From Heliocidaris erythrogramma (lineage: Eukaryota > Echinodermata > Echinoidea > Camarodonta > Echinometridae): DNA of 64,000 nt. Both the position numbers and the translations under genes were made by a program. This document shows, piece by piece, positions 11,023-22,700 of this stretch (its first letter is position 1; every line of letters begins with the position of its first letter). The stretch covers positions 30,214,744 through 30,278,743 of the forward strand of contig CM046859.1 in NCBI GenBank assembly GCA_025617745.1, read 5' to 3'. Below the pieces are notes generated by a model. It worked only from the letters and a program-made list of their open reading frames with translations. It was not told the origin of the DNA and made no database searches.

Positions 11023-12660
11023 TATGTTTGTTTTTTTCTGCTGCAAGGGCATGACATCATTCTTAGGAAATGTAATCCCCCCATAAACATATTTGACAGC
11101 ATTCGTCTCAAACTACAGAGTACATGTTTATTATTCCATTATATGTACATCTACATCTACATGACATGTATCTGTAATACTACACTACATATTCTTAAAT
11201 GTCCTTTGCTTTAGATCAACCTGTATAAATACATCCTCTTAGCAGTTTCATTGTGCATTGCATCATCTGATACACCAAACATTGAGGAAGAACAATTTAT
11301 GTGTGTGTGTCAAAATCTTGCACTCAGTGAAAATCATGCACTCGGTGAAAATCATGTCCTTGCTGTGAGCGATTAGTGTTCAGTGATCGTTCGGATGCGA
11401 ACCTTAAGATGCACGCGTTCTGCAAGACCTGTCAGTCGAAAAGCTAAATTCACTTTCTGTGATTGATAAACAATGTACATACATGTACGGTGGAAACTCA
11501 CTATAACGAGGTCCTTGGGACCATGAAAATTGTCTTGTTAATATACCAGGAAATCTTGAATTGGGGTAAAAAAAACTAAAAGAACATAAGGACTTGGGAC
11601 CAGCAAAATGACCTTGTATATGTTTTATAATTCAGATGTTTCTATAATTCTGTTCCACCAAAATAATAAGATATAAAAACTTCTACATGTGCATCCATGC
11701 ACACTTTCTCCAGAATTGGGCACTTCATACGTAAAGGACACAATACCCTTGTTCATTTTCTTCCCATCGAATAATGTACATATATTTTGATTATATAAAA
11801 CAAATTTAGATGTATTGTGCTGCATGTGTTTTTGGTCAAAATGGACAAGGGTAATCCTCAAGCAAACTAAAAATCAAAGTTTATTTCAAAGTCAATGCAG
11901 TGGAACCTCATAACAAACTCTCATTATAACCAGGTAATTTTGTATTCTGTTGTGTTTTAGCCCTGATCTAACAAGGTTTTGATATAAAGAAGTAATTTCA
12001 CTTGTCCCAAGGAGTTTGTTATAACATGGTTCTGCTGCACCACTTGAAACAACTAACAAACAAAAACGGCAATCAGAGACAAATGTTCTTTCTACTAGAG
12101 ACATGGCAATTTAATGACAAGGTCATTTGCATGATTTGAAAAAGACATGCAAGCAGTACATGATGTACTTCACAATTAAAGAATACATTATCATCTGCAC
12201 GTTAAGAGTTCAATTTCTTGAAATGAAGAAATTAAGAAACAAAGAAGCACAAGGAATCACATTGTTTCACCAGTTTTGCCTGTTGAGTGCCAAAAGGGCA
12301 TTAACTCTGTTTATAAAACGGGTTCAAGAATGCAGCCATCCTGATTGGTCAAATAACACCATGTGACCGTGCAAAAAAAAGTACTAATGCACGGCAAAAA
12401 GGTACTAACGCACGGCTGAGCTGCGTGTACGCGTACCTCTGCTGCGTGCAAACTTAAAATGCAATGAAATTGTGTAGTTTGTCATTTTAGCGCAGGGATT
12501 ACATGCGCGCACTGAAACGCGCATGGCTTTTGTTGGCTGCGCTTCTGTGATGTCATCCAGGAAAGCAAATGGCAGCCTCCATGACACTGCGACTCGTGGT
12601 GTTTCTATGGGGTTCGTAACCATTTTTATATACTTCATCATCATATTGCCGACCTGTTTT
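11023..12660. other. Intergenic with degraded MITE pieces
   Basis: Contains MITE-like pieces at about 11487-11625 (GGTGGAAACTCACTATAACG) and 11898-12037 (CAGTGGAACC...GGTTCTGCTG), both of the pogo-like type that recurs at 15559-15718. No gene seen. Confidence 0.45.
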
Positions 12661-12663
12661 ATA

Positions 12664-12838
12664 AAACTATTAATACATGGTTGTGAGTTTGCGCGTTGGT
12701 GCGATCCGGCAACACGCAGGTTTTTATCGTGGTGTCCAACACACTCGGCTTGCACCTCGTGCGTATAGTACACCACGATAAAAACCTTTGTGTTGCCAGA
12801 TCACACCAATGCACACCCAACCACGTATTAATAGTATA
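12664..12838. mobile_element. Hairpin MITE with about 75-bp arms
   Basis: Left arm runs through ATTAATACATGGTTG, GGTGCGATCCGGCAACACG and CAGGTTTTTATCGTGGTG; the right arm is its reverse complement with a few mismatches (CACCACGATAAAAACC...CGTATTAATAGTAT). The central loop is about 30 bp. No coding sequence. Confidence 0.7.
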
Positions 12839-12839
12839 A

Positions 12840-14610
12840 TAAGATGGAATTAGTTAAGGCCCTTCTAGCTTTCTGCACACAATATTTAATAGTCACTTCA
12901 GGTCATTTAATTACTAAACGGCGTTGCACAAAGATTTATTGTGATTTGATGTTCAAAGACCAGTTTACTAAGAATTCAGATTTTGTGCGCTCTGCTTAAC
13001 TTTAAGTTGCTCTTCCTGAATAGAAATGTGGCTGGTGCTTGCCCAACATAGCAACAACTTATGTATTCTAGATTTCTGATTCCAGACAAGGAGATATATC
13101 TGTCAGATGAATTAAATTGCTTGTAAATAAAGTTTCTGGCAAAATGCAACAATACCTTTTGTACGCTGGTCCTTCTGGTCAACTATACATACTAATTGCA
13201 ATATAATCTTGCATAGCAAAAAATAAAGCCTGCATTTCAATGTAACAATTATCATTAGAATATACTGAATACTACATGATATCCACTTTCAACAGTATAC
13301 ATGTATGTCTTTGATTCTGATATTCCCATCAAGTTTCTTATTTCTGACAGTTGTCAATTTTTCTGTAATCAATAATCACTAAAAAAATGATTTACTGGTA
13401 GATGTTTGCACTTTACATGACTAGTACATGTATCTGGTTTCTGAATAGAAGATATCTGAATCAATTCATGACAATCTTATTTCACTTAAAATCACTGGTG
13501 TAGAAGGACAAATGGACAGGCACTATGACATAAATTCAGCATAAAGGACATACATGTAGGATTAAAACATATGATCACTTGGCTAAGCACACATGCACAA
13601 TATATAAAAGAAAGAGTCAAATGTTTAATCATACACAGGATAATGATGATTGGAATGTGGCAGTATAAAGTTGTCTTATCTCCACTATATATCTACATTG
13701 TATCTGAATATAACGTGTATTCAAACTATTATAAATGAATAATATGTTTCATTCTATATTTGTTCTTCTTAAAATATATATTCCTAAATTTTAGAATACA
13801 TTGTTGTTTGGCCCAAATTTTGTGAACTGAATCATCAAATCATGCACTAGCCATATTGCTGCGAATAGCATAGCTAGTCATTTCAACGATAGAATATTTC
13901 TACGGGACAAAACAGAAATGGAAGGTTTTCACCTTTTACCACCTAAGGACTAAATGCACTGGAGCCATTTCCTCCCTGCACTCATTGCTGAGTAAACCAT
14001 CTTCAGTTGCGGCGCAGACTCTGCTGCACGCAAAATCTTTCCACAGTAATGCAGTTTTCAACGCGGCTTCTACACGGCTTATGTCCAAAGATAGCACGCA
14101 CAAAATTTCATCACCCAAGATCCCCTACATTTGCGACCAGGCGGTACAGTGACTAAAGGGTTAAATAAAAATATAACTGTACGTACATGTATGTAAATGG
14201 CTCCAAAATAGCATGCTTAGGCAGGTACATGTACTAAACTCTTTGTAATCTGATAGAAAATACATAAATACTCTTTTCAACTGAATAAAAACCTCGTGGG
14301 TTTACAACTGGTGTGAGCATGTCAACATGTATACATCATGCAAGGCTTTGACTTATATTTTACAAATAATAAGATAAAATACATGTTCTTTCGCAAACAA
14401 CCAAAATTACCATTAAAAAAGGAGAAAACTCCATCAAGGTCTGTAATCATCACCTCGCCACAAAAAGGACATTACAGCCATTACTGATAGATGGCAAGAG
14501 TGTCCTTTTTGTACTAAGCTGACATACGTATCAGTTCATATACATATGTAAAGGCATAAATTATATAGCATAGAAATTATATTCAAACATAAATTATAGA
14601 AGCAACAGAA
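12840..14610. other. Intergenic, no gene seen
   Basis: AT-rich. A GTTGCACAAAGATTTA phrase near 12924 recalls MITE ends elsewhere in the window. Otherwise nothing recognised. Confidence 0.4.
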
Positions 14611-14639
14611 GTAGCTGTGATAGTAGATGTCACTGATGT

Positions 14640-14734
14640 GAGAGCAGTAGTAAGCAGAAGTAGAAGTAGTAGCAGCAGCAGTAGTAGTAGTCCTATTAAT
14701 AGCAGTAGCAGTAGCAGTAATAGTAGTAGTACTT

Positions 14735-14787
<53 letters not shown>

Positions 14788-14822
14788 ATAGTAGTAGTAG
14801 TAGTTGAACGTAGCAGTAGTAT
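14640..14822. repeat. (TAG)n / (AGC)n microsatellite
   Basis: About 180 bp of AGT/AGC trinucleotides, with an uninterrupted AGT run near 14732-14786. The open frame across it gives poly-Ser or poly-Val and is an artefact of the repeat. Confidence 0.9.
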
Positions 14823-14919
14823 ATAAATTATTATTAACAGTCACAGAAACAGTAGTGGTATTTCTCTCTCTTTCTGACTTTCACTGATCAATGTAAAAAG
14901 TTAAATCTAAATTGTACTG

Positions 14920-15365
14920 TAGCGTTCACCGTTAGATCTCAAATCTAGACCATCTAACATATAACTTGTCATTCCTTACAAGTTCGATCAAAGTTAGATC
15001 CAGATCTACAGTATTTAGTTTTTGATGAGGGATATAAAACAAAATTAATATAGGGTCTACAGGGCCTTTATTCAGAAATATGCGTCAATCTATGGGGTCG
15101 GTCTCAGCGACTAGTATCAATCGTCAATCTAAGTTGTAGCGTTCACTGTGTTACTACTATACTAGATATAACTTTGGAGGTCTAACGACATGAGATTTAG
15201 ACCATCTAACATCAACTTGTCATACCTACATCTAGATTAAAGTTAGATCCAGATCTATTTAGATTTGGATGAGGGATATAAAACAAATTTACAGGGCCTT
15301 TATCCGAAATCTAGTTCGATTTATGGGGTCGGTCTCAGTGACTACAGTCAATCGTCTATTGCCCC
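14920..15365. repeat. Tandem duplication of about 230 bp, ending in a hairpin
   Basis: Two units share TGTAGCGTTCAC, AGACCATCTAACAT, AGTTAGATCCAGATCTA, GATGAGGGATATAAAACAAA and TATGGGGTCGGTCTCAG. The second copy runs into an inverted copy of its own end (GACTACAGTCAATCGTC versus GACGACTGTAGTC) across 15320-15412. No gene. Confidence 0.65.
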
Positions 15366-15558
15366 TCGAGGAAATAGACGACTGTAGTCACTTCGACCGA
15401 CCCCATAGATCGCACTGGATATCTTCTTCATGTACATGTACACTGTACATTGTAGTTGGAGTCATTGTAGTCAAAGTCATAGTAGTTAATATACTCTTAC
15501 CAAGAGGTGTAATCATACTCATAGCAGTAGTCATAGAAGTAGTATTACATGTAGAAGT

Positions 15559-15718
15559 ACAGCTGAAACTCACTATAATGAGGACATTGGGACCATGAAA
15601 ATGAACTTGTTATATCAGGGTAAAAAAAAAGAACATAAAAGACTTGGGAGCAGAAAAATTACCTTTTTATACCAGGAGTCTGGTTATATCAGAGCTCTTT
15701 ATAATGAGTTTCCACTGG
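15559..15718. mobile_element. pogo-like MITE
   Basis: Inverted ends: left CAGCTGAAACTCACTATAAT and right ATAATGAGTTTCCACTG. The interior contains GGACATTGGGACCATGAAAA, also seen at 11515. About 160 bp, non-coding. Confidence 0.55.
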
Positions 15719-16254
15719 ACATGAAAATGTAGTAACTGTTGAAGTAGAAACTGGTTTCGTGGTATATAGCACAGCATGTATAAAAGAAATATTAGCAGAA
15801 GTATTCAAGTACCAAGTAAAGTAGTCCGTGTGAAAGCACTAAAAACATTTTGGTCATACATGTTAACCCAAGGTGACACTAGCATTATTTTTTTTTTTTT
15901 TTTTCATTTTTAATCTTATTAATATAAAACATGACAAGAAAATCTGCAAAGAATAGTCAATGGATCTAAAATCTATATTATAGTTTTAGTTTTCAAAAAA
16001 CTAAGAAAGCTTCATGTTGCCAAATATGAGCATGAAACAGATAGGCACTTTTCGCACATAGAGATAATAGATTTTACTTTTTTTTCTCCATATTTGGAAA
16101 AAAAGGGACATTTTGACAACAGTTCCAAGCCTACTAGACATACAAATAGTCAACAAAAATGGGCTCTGGGCTTATCATACAGCACAATATCTATCATTGG
16201 TTACTAGTAGAGAAAATTGGGTCTTTTTCGGGTAATATAAATAATACAAGGAGT

Positions 16255-16578
16255 TAAAGTGTACCAATTACCTGGAAAAATAATTTGTGTACAGTCAGGA
16301 TGTAAAAAAATCAACACCAAAACACTTTACCTGACCTTTTATGGGTCAACATTTAAGGAGTATGAATAAAATGAAGGAAAACATAAAACCCCTCCCACGG
16401 AACCCAATTTCGAGTTCAGTTCCGCACAGGACCTTATTCTATGTAAGTGCGTACGGGTGCGTCGTCTAATCTCCTCACAAGTCGCTGTCATACTGTTTAT
16501 GGATAGTGTATTTCAACTTGCAATATAGAATCAACATTTGAAGCTCATATTTCAAATATAGTATAGCGACATGGAACC
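16255..16578. repeat. Dispersed repeat, copy 2 (pair with 7500-7785)
   Basis: Same family and orientation as 7500-7785, including TAATTTGTGTACAG near the start and CATATTTCAAATATAGTA near the end. Non-coding. Confidence 0.6.
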
Positions 16579-16637
16579 CCAAACGTACAGAACAAATATT
16601 TTTTTGCGATTGGTACACTTTAACGCCCCTTCGAGCT

Positions 16638-16995
16638 CTATAATAATAATAATATTCCGCTTTTATAAAGCGCCTAATACATCAGTGATGTCTCCAAGCG
16701 CATTACAGATATATTATTACCCCGGTCATCGGATTCTGGCATGCCCGCACACAATGTATGCACATTCTCCGCTCCCTGGGGAGTATTCCAGCAATGGGCA
16801 GTACAGTGTTGCTCACATTGCTAAGCAAACGACATTAACTGTCACATCCTACAGGGTACCCATTTAACACCTGGGTGGAGAGTGGCAAATGTAGATTAAC
16901 GTCTTGCCAAAGGACGCTAGTGCTACGGTGGGATTCGAACCCCGGACCGCGTGGTTCACAGTCCGGGGACTTATCCACTGATCCACAACACCTCT
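16638..16995 (-). mobile_element. tRNA-derived SINE, copy 1
   Basis: On the minus strand the right end is a tRNA-like head: A box near GTGGATCAGTGGATAAGTCC and B box GGGGTTCGAATCCC, with acceptor-like GTGTTGT. The anticodon-like loop reads GTG. A body follows with AGGTACC-type and AAGCGC phrases, ending in (TTA)n. Same family as copies at 20193, 35191, 40585 and 46148. Confidence 0.75.
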
Positions 16996-16999
16996 AAAC

Positions 17000-19423
17000 A
17001 GATGATATGTCATACGCGATGTACCTTAAGTTCCGTTCGACATATGACATATATATGACATACAAGTACAGTAGGACTAAAAATTATATATCACTTCATA
17101 TGACCATTGGCTAACGTTTGTTTCTAGTCTCACTGTAATGACCACAAAACAATTTTTCATCTATTATTTGTATAGTCTGTAGGCTACAAAAAGTTGTCAA
17201 AACCTCTTTTTTACCATTACAGAATTGCCCAAGAGAGGAACAAGTATTAAATTCACACACCCCGCTTTACAGCATGCATTTTTACTCACTATGTACAAGT
17301 CATAAACAGCAAAATATATTCAAATGTGTACCAGATAAATGCTAAATCTCTCCATCCTTTTAGCTGAAGTTGACAACCAAATGGAGAATAATTTTTAATA
17401 TTAGCAGCAACAAAAAAGAGGAAGGATACAAGAAAGTCAGAAAATTGCCTCAGAACAGATATATTTGTTTTTTTCAGAGTCTGCTCATGATGAAAAACGG
17501 TAATGCTACAACATAATTAGCATATTAAAAATGAGAAGGAAAAATTCCACTGTATTGCACTACTTCCATATAATTATTCTAAACGTAACTATCAATAGGA
17601 TTTCTATCATTTTTACTCTAGACTTTTAAATCAAATTGCTTTTTTATGCTTTTCTCCATGTATTTTGTTATAATGGGAATATGAAATACATGACTATTTG
17701 ATCAAATTCAATCCACACTCCCCCTATCCTTTGCAAAGGCTTAGATGCCCTGCAGGGGGACAAAAAAACCCTTAGCCACCGATTACTGGCAGTGTCATGA
17801 CTGATGACTGCTTAACAAGTGTTTAACCCTAAAAAGATTGGGCTATTTTGGAGGTTTTGAGGATGGGGTAACCTCGCTAGTCATAAAGGACTGCTATTCA
17901 TAAGGACCACTTATTCATAAGGACCGCTATCCATAACGCGTGACTATAAAAATGAATAGTGATTTTGTATGAATAGCGGTCCCTCTAAATAGCGAGCAAA
18001 CCATAGACAAATTACCTCGCTTTTCATAGGGACCTCCATTCTATGCAAGAAGCTCTTTATAAACATTACAACATTATGAAAGAAAACAAATTTAAAGTGA
18101 TTGCAATTCTTATGTATTCTATTGTTTTACAAATTTCTTATATATTTCCTTGTTTTTCAACTTTAACTTTTTATTGTTTTTTTTTTAAAGTCTGCTGTTT
18201 CAAGGTGTTCTCTGGACCACTATTCAGTTAGAATAGTTAATAATAACAGCTTAAATACGAAATTATTGGTGATAATGGAGGTATATGAAGAAATGTCTTA
18301 TCCCATTTGTTTTGTACACAAAACTCAGAAATTCTCCATTTTCGGGATGACATGAAGTCACAAAAGATCACGTGACTCGGTAACGGTAGGACCGATTTTC
18401 ATAAACTTGCTGTCAAAAAATGTGCAAGACTTGAAAGAAGAAAGTCAGAAAGTGGCGTGGCCTGAAATGCAGTGGTTCAAGTTTCGTGGTGAAAATTGTC
18501 TAGGGGGCCATCATGGCCCCCCAGTCCTTTTTGGTTTAAGATCTACAATCTGCATCTACATGTAGATTGAACTACATTCATCAACTATACCACATAATAA
18601 ATTGATTGTGTTTAAAAATTAGAATTAATTCATAAATCTGAATTAAGCTGGTAAAGAAGGCTTCACTTATCAGACTATAGATATTAAACTTTGTCTGACT
18701 TTACTGTATACCACTGGCCTCATAGGGCAAGCGATTGAAACACACATCCCAACTCTATTACAATTAGGCAGGCACAAAAATCTCAGTACTTTTAAATATA
18801 CAATCCTCATCAGATCATTAGAAAATCACTTCAAATTATCATTTATACACTGCATTTCAGTCCATTATAAACATGATAATGATGATAAGAATAAATAGAG
18901 AAAGATATACACTGTATGAATATTTACAGAATAGTCGCTAGCCTATTTCAATGGACGGCGAGTTGATTAGAATTCTATTATAGACAAATTTTATAACACA
19001 CTTTAGAAAAAGAAATTAGCATAGAATTGCATGATTTCCAATCATTTTCATACAAATATAAATTTCATCAATCTAAAGAATTCACTTTGAATCACTTTGT
19101 ATACTCAAGGTATGTTTCAGTACACTTATTTGTATTTCTCTTTCCCAGGTACATTTCATATACATTATGTAAGAGCACTAAGTGCCGAATCAAATGGGGA
19201 GGGGATTAGGGTCAGTGTCCAAACTGCCATCCTGTTACCCTGTAAAAGAAAAGACAGCAACTAAAAGAAGGACAGTTCTTGAGCTGCATGTCTTGTTCTT
19301 TTTTTGAACAAACCAACTCAATTCAATGTAGGTGAGACATTGAAAAATACAAGTGAATAGCACATGTAGTTGGCAACCTTTAAAGAATTGCAGTTATGCA
19401 GAGTGTCACAGAAATGAGTGGCC
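17000..19423. other. Intergenic / likely 3' UTR of the TIR gene
   Basis: No coding sequence. The nearest AATAAA on the minus strand downstream of the TIR-gene stop is at 18175-18170, about 1.25 kb away, so the UTR may extend that far. Near 17876-18060 are repeats of CATAAGGACC(A/G)CTAT and AATAGCGGTCCCT that look like a MITE. Confidence 0.35.
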
Positions 19424-19755
19424 TTAGAGGATTGAGCAGATAGCACACTTAGTGACTGCCACCTGTTGTGCTTGCCTTGCCCCTCCTCCTGCCCCTCCTC
19501 CACCCAGGCTGTTCCTCCCGAGGCTGCTCTGGGTGCGTAGAGACTCTCCTCTGCTGGGGCTACGCAAGCTCTGCGGGGTCGTGGAGTCGGCCGACCGGGA
19601 GTTGTTGGTGGTGATGATCTTCACGGCTTGGTCTTCGATCTTAACGGCTGGTTTGACCTTGATGGGCTTGGTGTAACGGGTGATTTGATGGATTACATCC
19701 TGGTACTTCATCTCCTTGTCGGCCTTGACCCCTGACCCTCCGTGCCCTCCGACCC
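19424..19755 (-). CDS. Exon 20: Gly/Ser-rich tail and CaaX-like C terminus
   Basis: Starts after TTTTGTAG and runs to TAA at 19424-19426, 110 residues. A basic stretch (YTKPIKVKPAVKIEDQAVKI) is followed by Ser/Arg and poly-Gly, then TKCAICSIL. CSIL at the very C terminus fits a CaaX box, and Leu in the last place favours geranylgeranyl transferase I. A second Cys three residues upstream could be acylated. Confidence 0.85.
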
Positions 19756-22700
19756 CTACAAAAAATACACGGAGACCACGTTAATAAAAAATAGGTTGAA
19801 CAAAAAGGGTCAATCACATATATAAACCGTGTTTATTGCTTCCTTGTGTTGTACGCACAAAAAGAGCTATATCGCCCGTGCAATATTTCTCACTAATTTG
19901 CTCAATAGATATGATATGAGCAATCAACGGCCAATCTTATGCGTGCAGTTTTTACCGATCAGATACAACGTGGACTGCTCCTCATAAACTTACCAACAAA
20001 GGTAACATAGATGAGTTGAGACACGATGAGGGCCATGCCACCTGGGGGCGGCCACGGGACCTTCCTGAAGATGATGGGGATGATAGGCTTCTTGAGTTGA
20101 TCAGCAAGGCTCAACTCTCGATTACAGTTCTCAGAAATAATGTACTGTGGTGTGATGCAGCACACAAACACCTGTATCCATGAGTGCAGATGATGATGAT
20201 AATAATAATAGTAATAATAACAATGATCTGGATTTATATAGAACTTATGATAAATGACTCTAATTGCTTTACAAAAAGAATATTACCTCTGCTATGGGAT
20301 TCAGTTATACTCACATTAGGTGCACAATCTCCACTCCCCGGGAAATATTCCCATCACATGATCACTGTGGCGTATGGCAAATTTCAATCACAGTGGCTTT
20401 TAGCATCCCACCGAGTGTCTATTTATCTCCTTGCAATGAAGTGGCAAGTGTAGATTAAGGCCAGAGTTCAAACCCAAGACCTTTGCATTCCGAATCAAAC
20501 CATTCAACTATATCACTATGTAATAAAACATAATGATGCAGTCATGCTTAATCTTCGTGTTGGGAATGCCCTCATAGATCTTATTGTAGAATTGTCCTTC
20601 CCCTCCAAAGAGTAAAATAAACATGCATAAAGATTCAAAGTAAAAGTCTTCATAACCAATTCAAACCCACGTTAACAAAACAAAGCCATGCTTACCTTTG
20701 CGCTGTGAATGCCTTCATAGATCTTGTTGTAGAGCTGGTCTCCCCCTCCCATCTGACCGATGTCCATCCAGCAAGGGAACCCAGTCCGTTCCAAGTAGTC
20801 CCTCAAGTTCCTCACGTCCTCCTGGATACCCCAGTTATAGCTGATGAACACTGTGGGGGGATCTTTGTTCACATCTGCAATTAAGAAGTAAAGACTTGTC
20901 ATAATACTATCTGTATCTGCATCTGTCCAGTAAATTGCTGGTTAGTCACATTCGTGGATAAGGTTCTGTGTGTGTGTTTGTAATTGGGTTTTTACTGACG
21001 TGTATCAATCAGATATGATTATTTACGTCTGGGACCGACCTTTAACGTCACCATCCGAAAGACGTGACTCAGTCTCGAACCTGGGTCCGCTGAATCAGTT
21101 TATAACTTCCACTGGTAGCTGGATTACAGACGCACGCCACAATGCCCAGTTAGACACTTAAAGATAAAGTTGAGTTCTGGTCATGCGATTACATTGTGAA
21201 AGAGCTGTCTAAAAACATTTGGAAAAGGTTGAGCCTATCTAGATAAGAATTAGTGTACTCTGTGAGGTTTTAGAATCATTTAAAATGATAAGCACACTTC
21301 AGCTATTTCTATTTCAAATATGAGAGCATTTGAAGAGCAATCCTTTTTCAGGAGACATTTCTACAATGATCTTCTTCCAAACTGACATAAAAAGAATGAA
21401 AAAGATAAATCATTTGTCACCTTTCCCCGAACTCAACCTTCTCTTTAAATTCTGAAGGGGGCTTGTGACTTCAGACTGCTTACATCTCCCATATTTAACG
21501 TCGAATGTCAAGTTTGAGAGGATTTTCTAAAGATTGAAAGCATCAGAAGGTTTTCCAGAGAATGAAAGCACCAGAAAGTTTCCCTGTTCAAAACTCTGAT
21601 GAAACATTGGTACGAGTCAGATTTTTTCCATCAAAATCTTATCTCTACCATTCCTAACATTCTATAGGAATTTTGTAGATAGTAATTTTGGGTAATATAT
21701 TTTGGAGCAGATATCTCTGTGGGATTAAATTTACAGATCATTCATATTTTTGTGGTCCTATATAAAAGGATAACTTCAAGTATTATTCAACAATTCGCAG
21801 AAATTTCCCTTATTGTGTACACGTGTACATAATTATGGTCATATGTTGGATTGGATGAAAATGAGAACTTGACCGACCTTGACCTTTCTGGATGACCTCT
21901 ATGACATCATCCCTCTTCATCTGCTCCAGGTACGAGAGGAGCATTTCAACAGACAGGGCAGTGTTGCCGCTGGTTTGGAACCAGTCGATTAAGATGCACA
22001 AGGCTGGGTTGGGTTCATCCTCCGTCAGCTTCTGTATCTTGGCCTTCTTGTAACCTGGACACAGTAAAGGGCAGCAGATCAGTAATGATACACTTTAAAT
22101 GGCTTTTATCAGTTACTAAATTTAGACAGAAAGGGAAGATATTTGGTATTTTTATCATTGTTACTTTTATTATTTCTATTATAATCATCATTACCATCAT
22201 ACAATTATCAGTTGGTCCACTAGCTGAAAGGTCTATTGTTTGCAATTGCATGATATATAAAACCCCCCCAGCAACTTGAAAACTTTATATCCCGATAGAT
22301 ATGACATACCGAGCCTGTAGGCTAAGGAGAGCCAGTCTGCATTCTCTGTGCCCGAGTTGAGAAGCTTGGCTGCTACACGCACCCATGAAGGGACATCCTC
22401 CTCCTTTATGCTTTCTGCTGTACTCACTTTGACAGGCAAGGGGGCTGCGTATGTAACAATGAAATGAATTTTATTAAAGATGTTGAGTTCTGGTTATGCA
22501 AATTCAATGTGAAAGAAACCGTCTCTTAGTTACCACTCGGGGAAAATGTTATGTAGTAGATAAAACTTTTTTTTCTCTTTTCTTTCTGTGTTCATTCAAT
22601 GAAAATATAATCACAATATTTACAAACAATTAGTAGATAAAACTTGGTGTATGCTGTGATGTTTGGAATCATTGGTAATGACGTGGTGGCAGCGGTGGGA

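Noticed and set aside
14617..14826. Poly-Ser/Val open frame
   Set aside because: Trinucleotide microsatellite.
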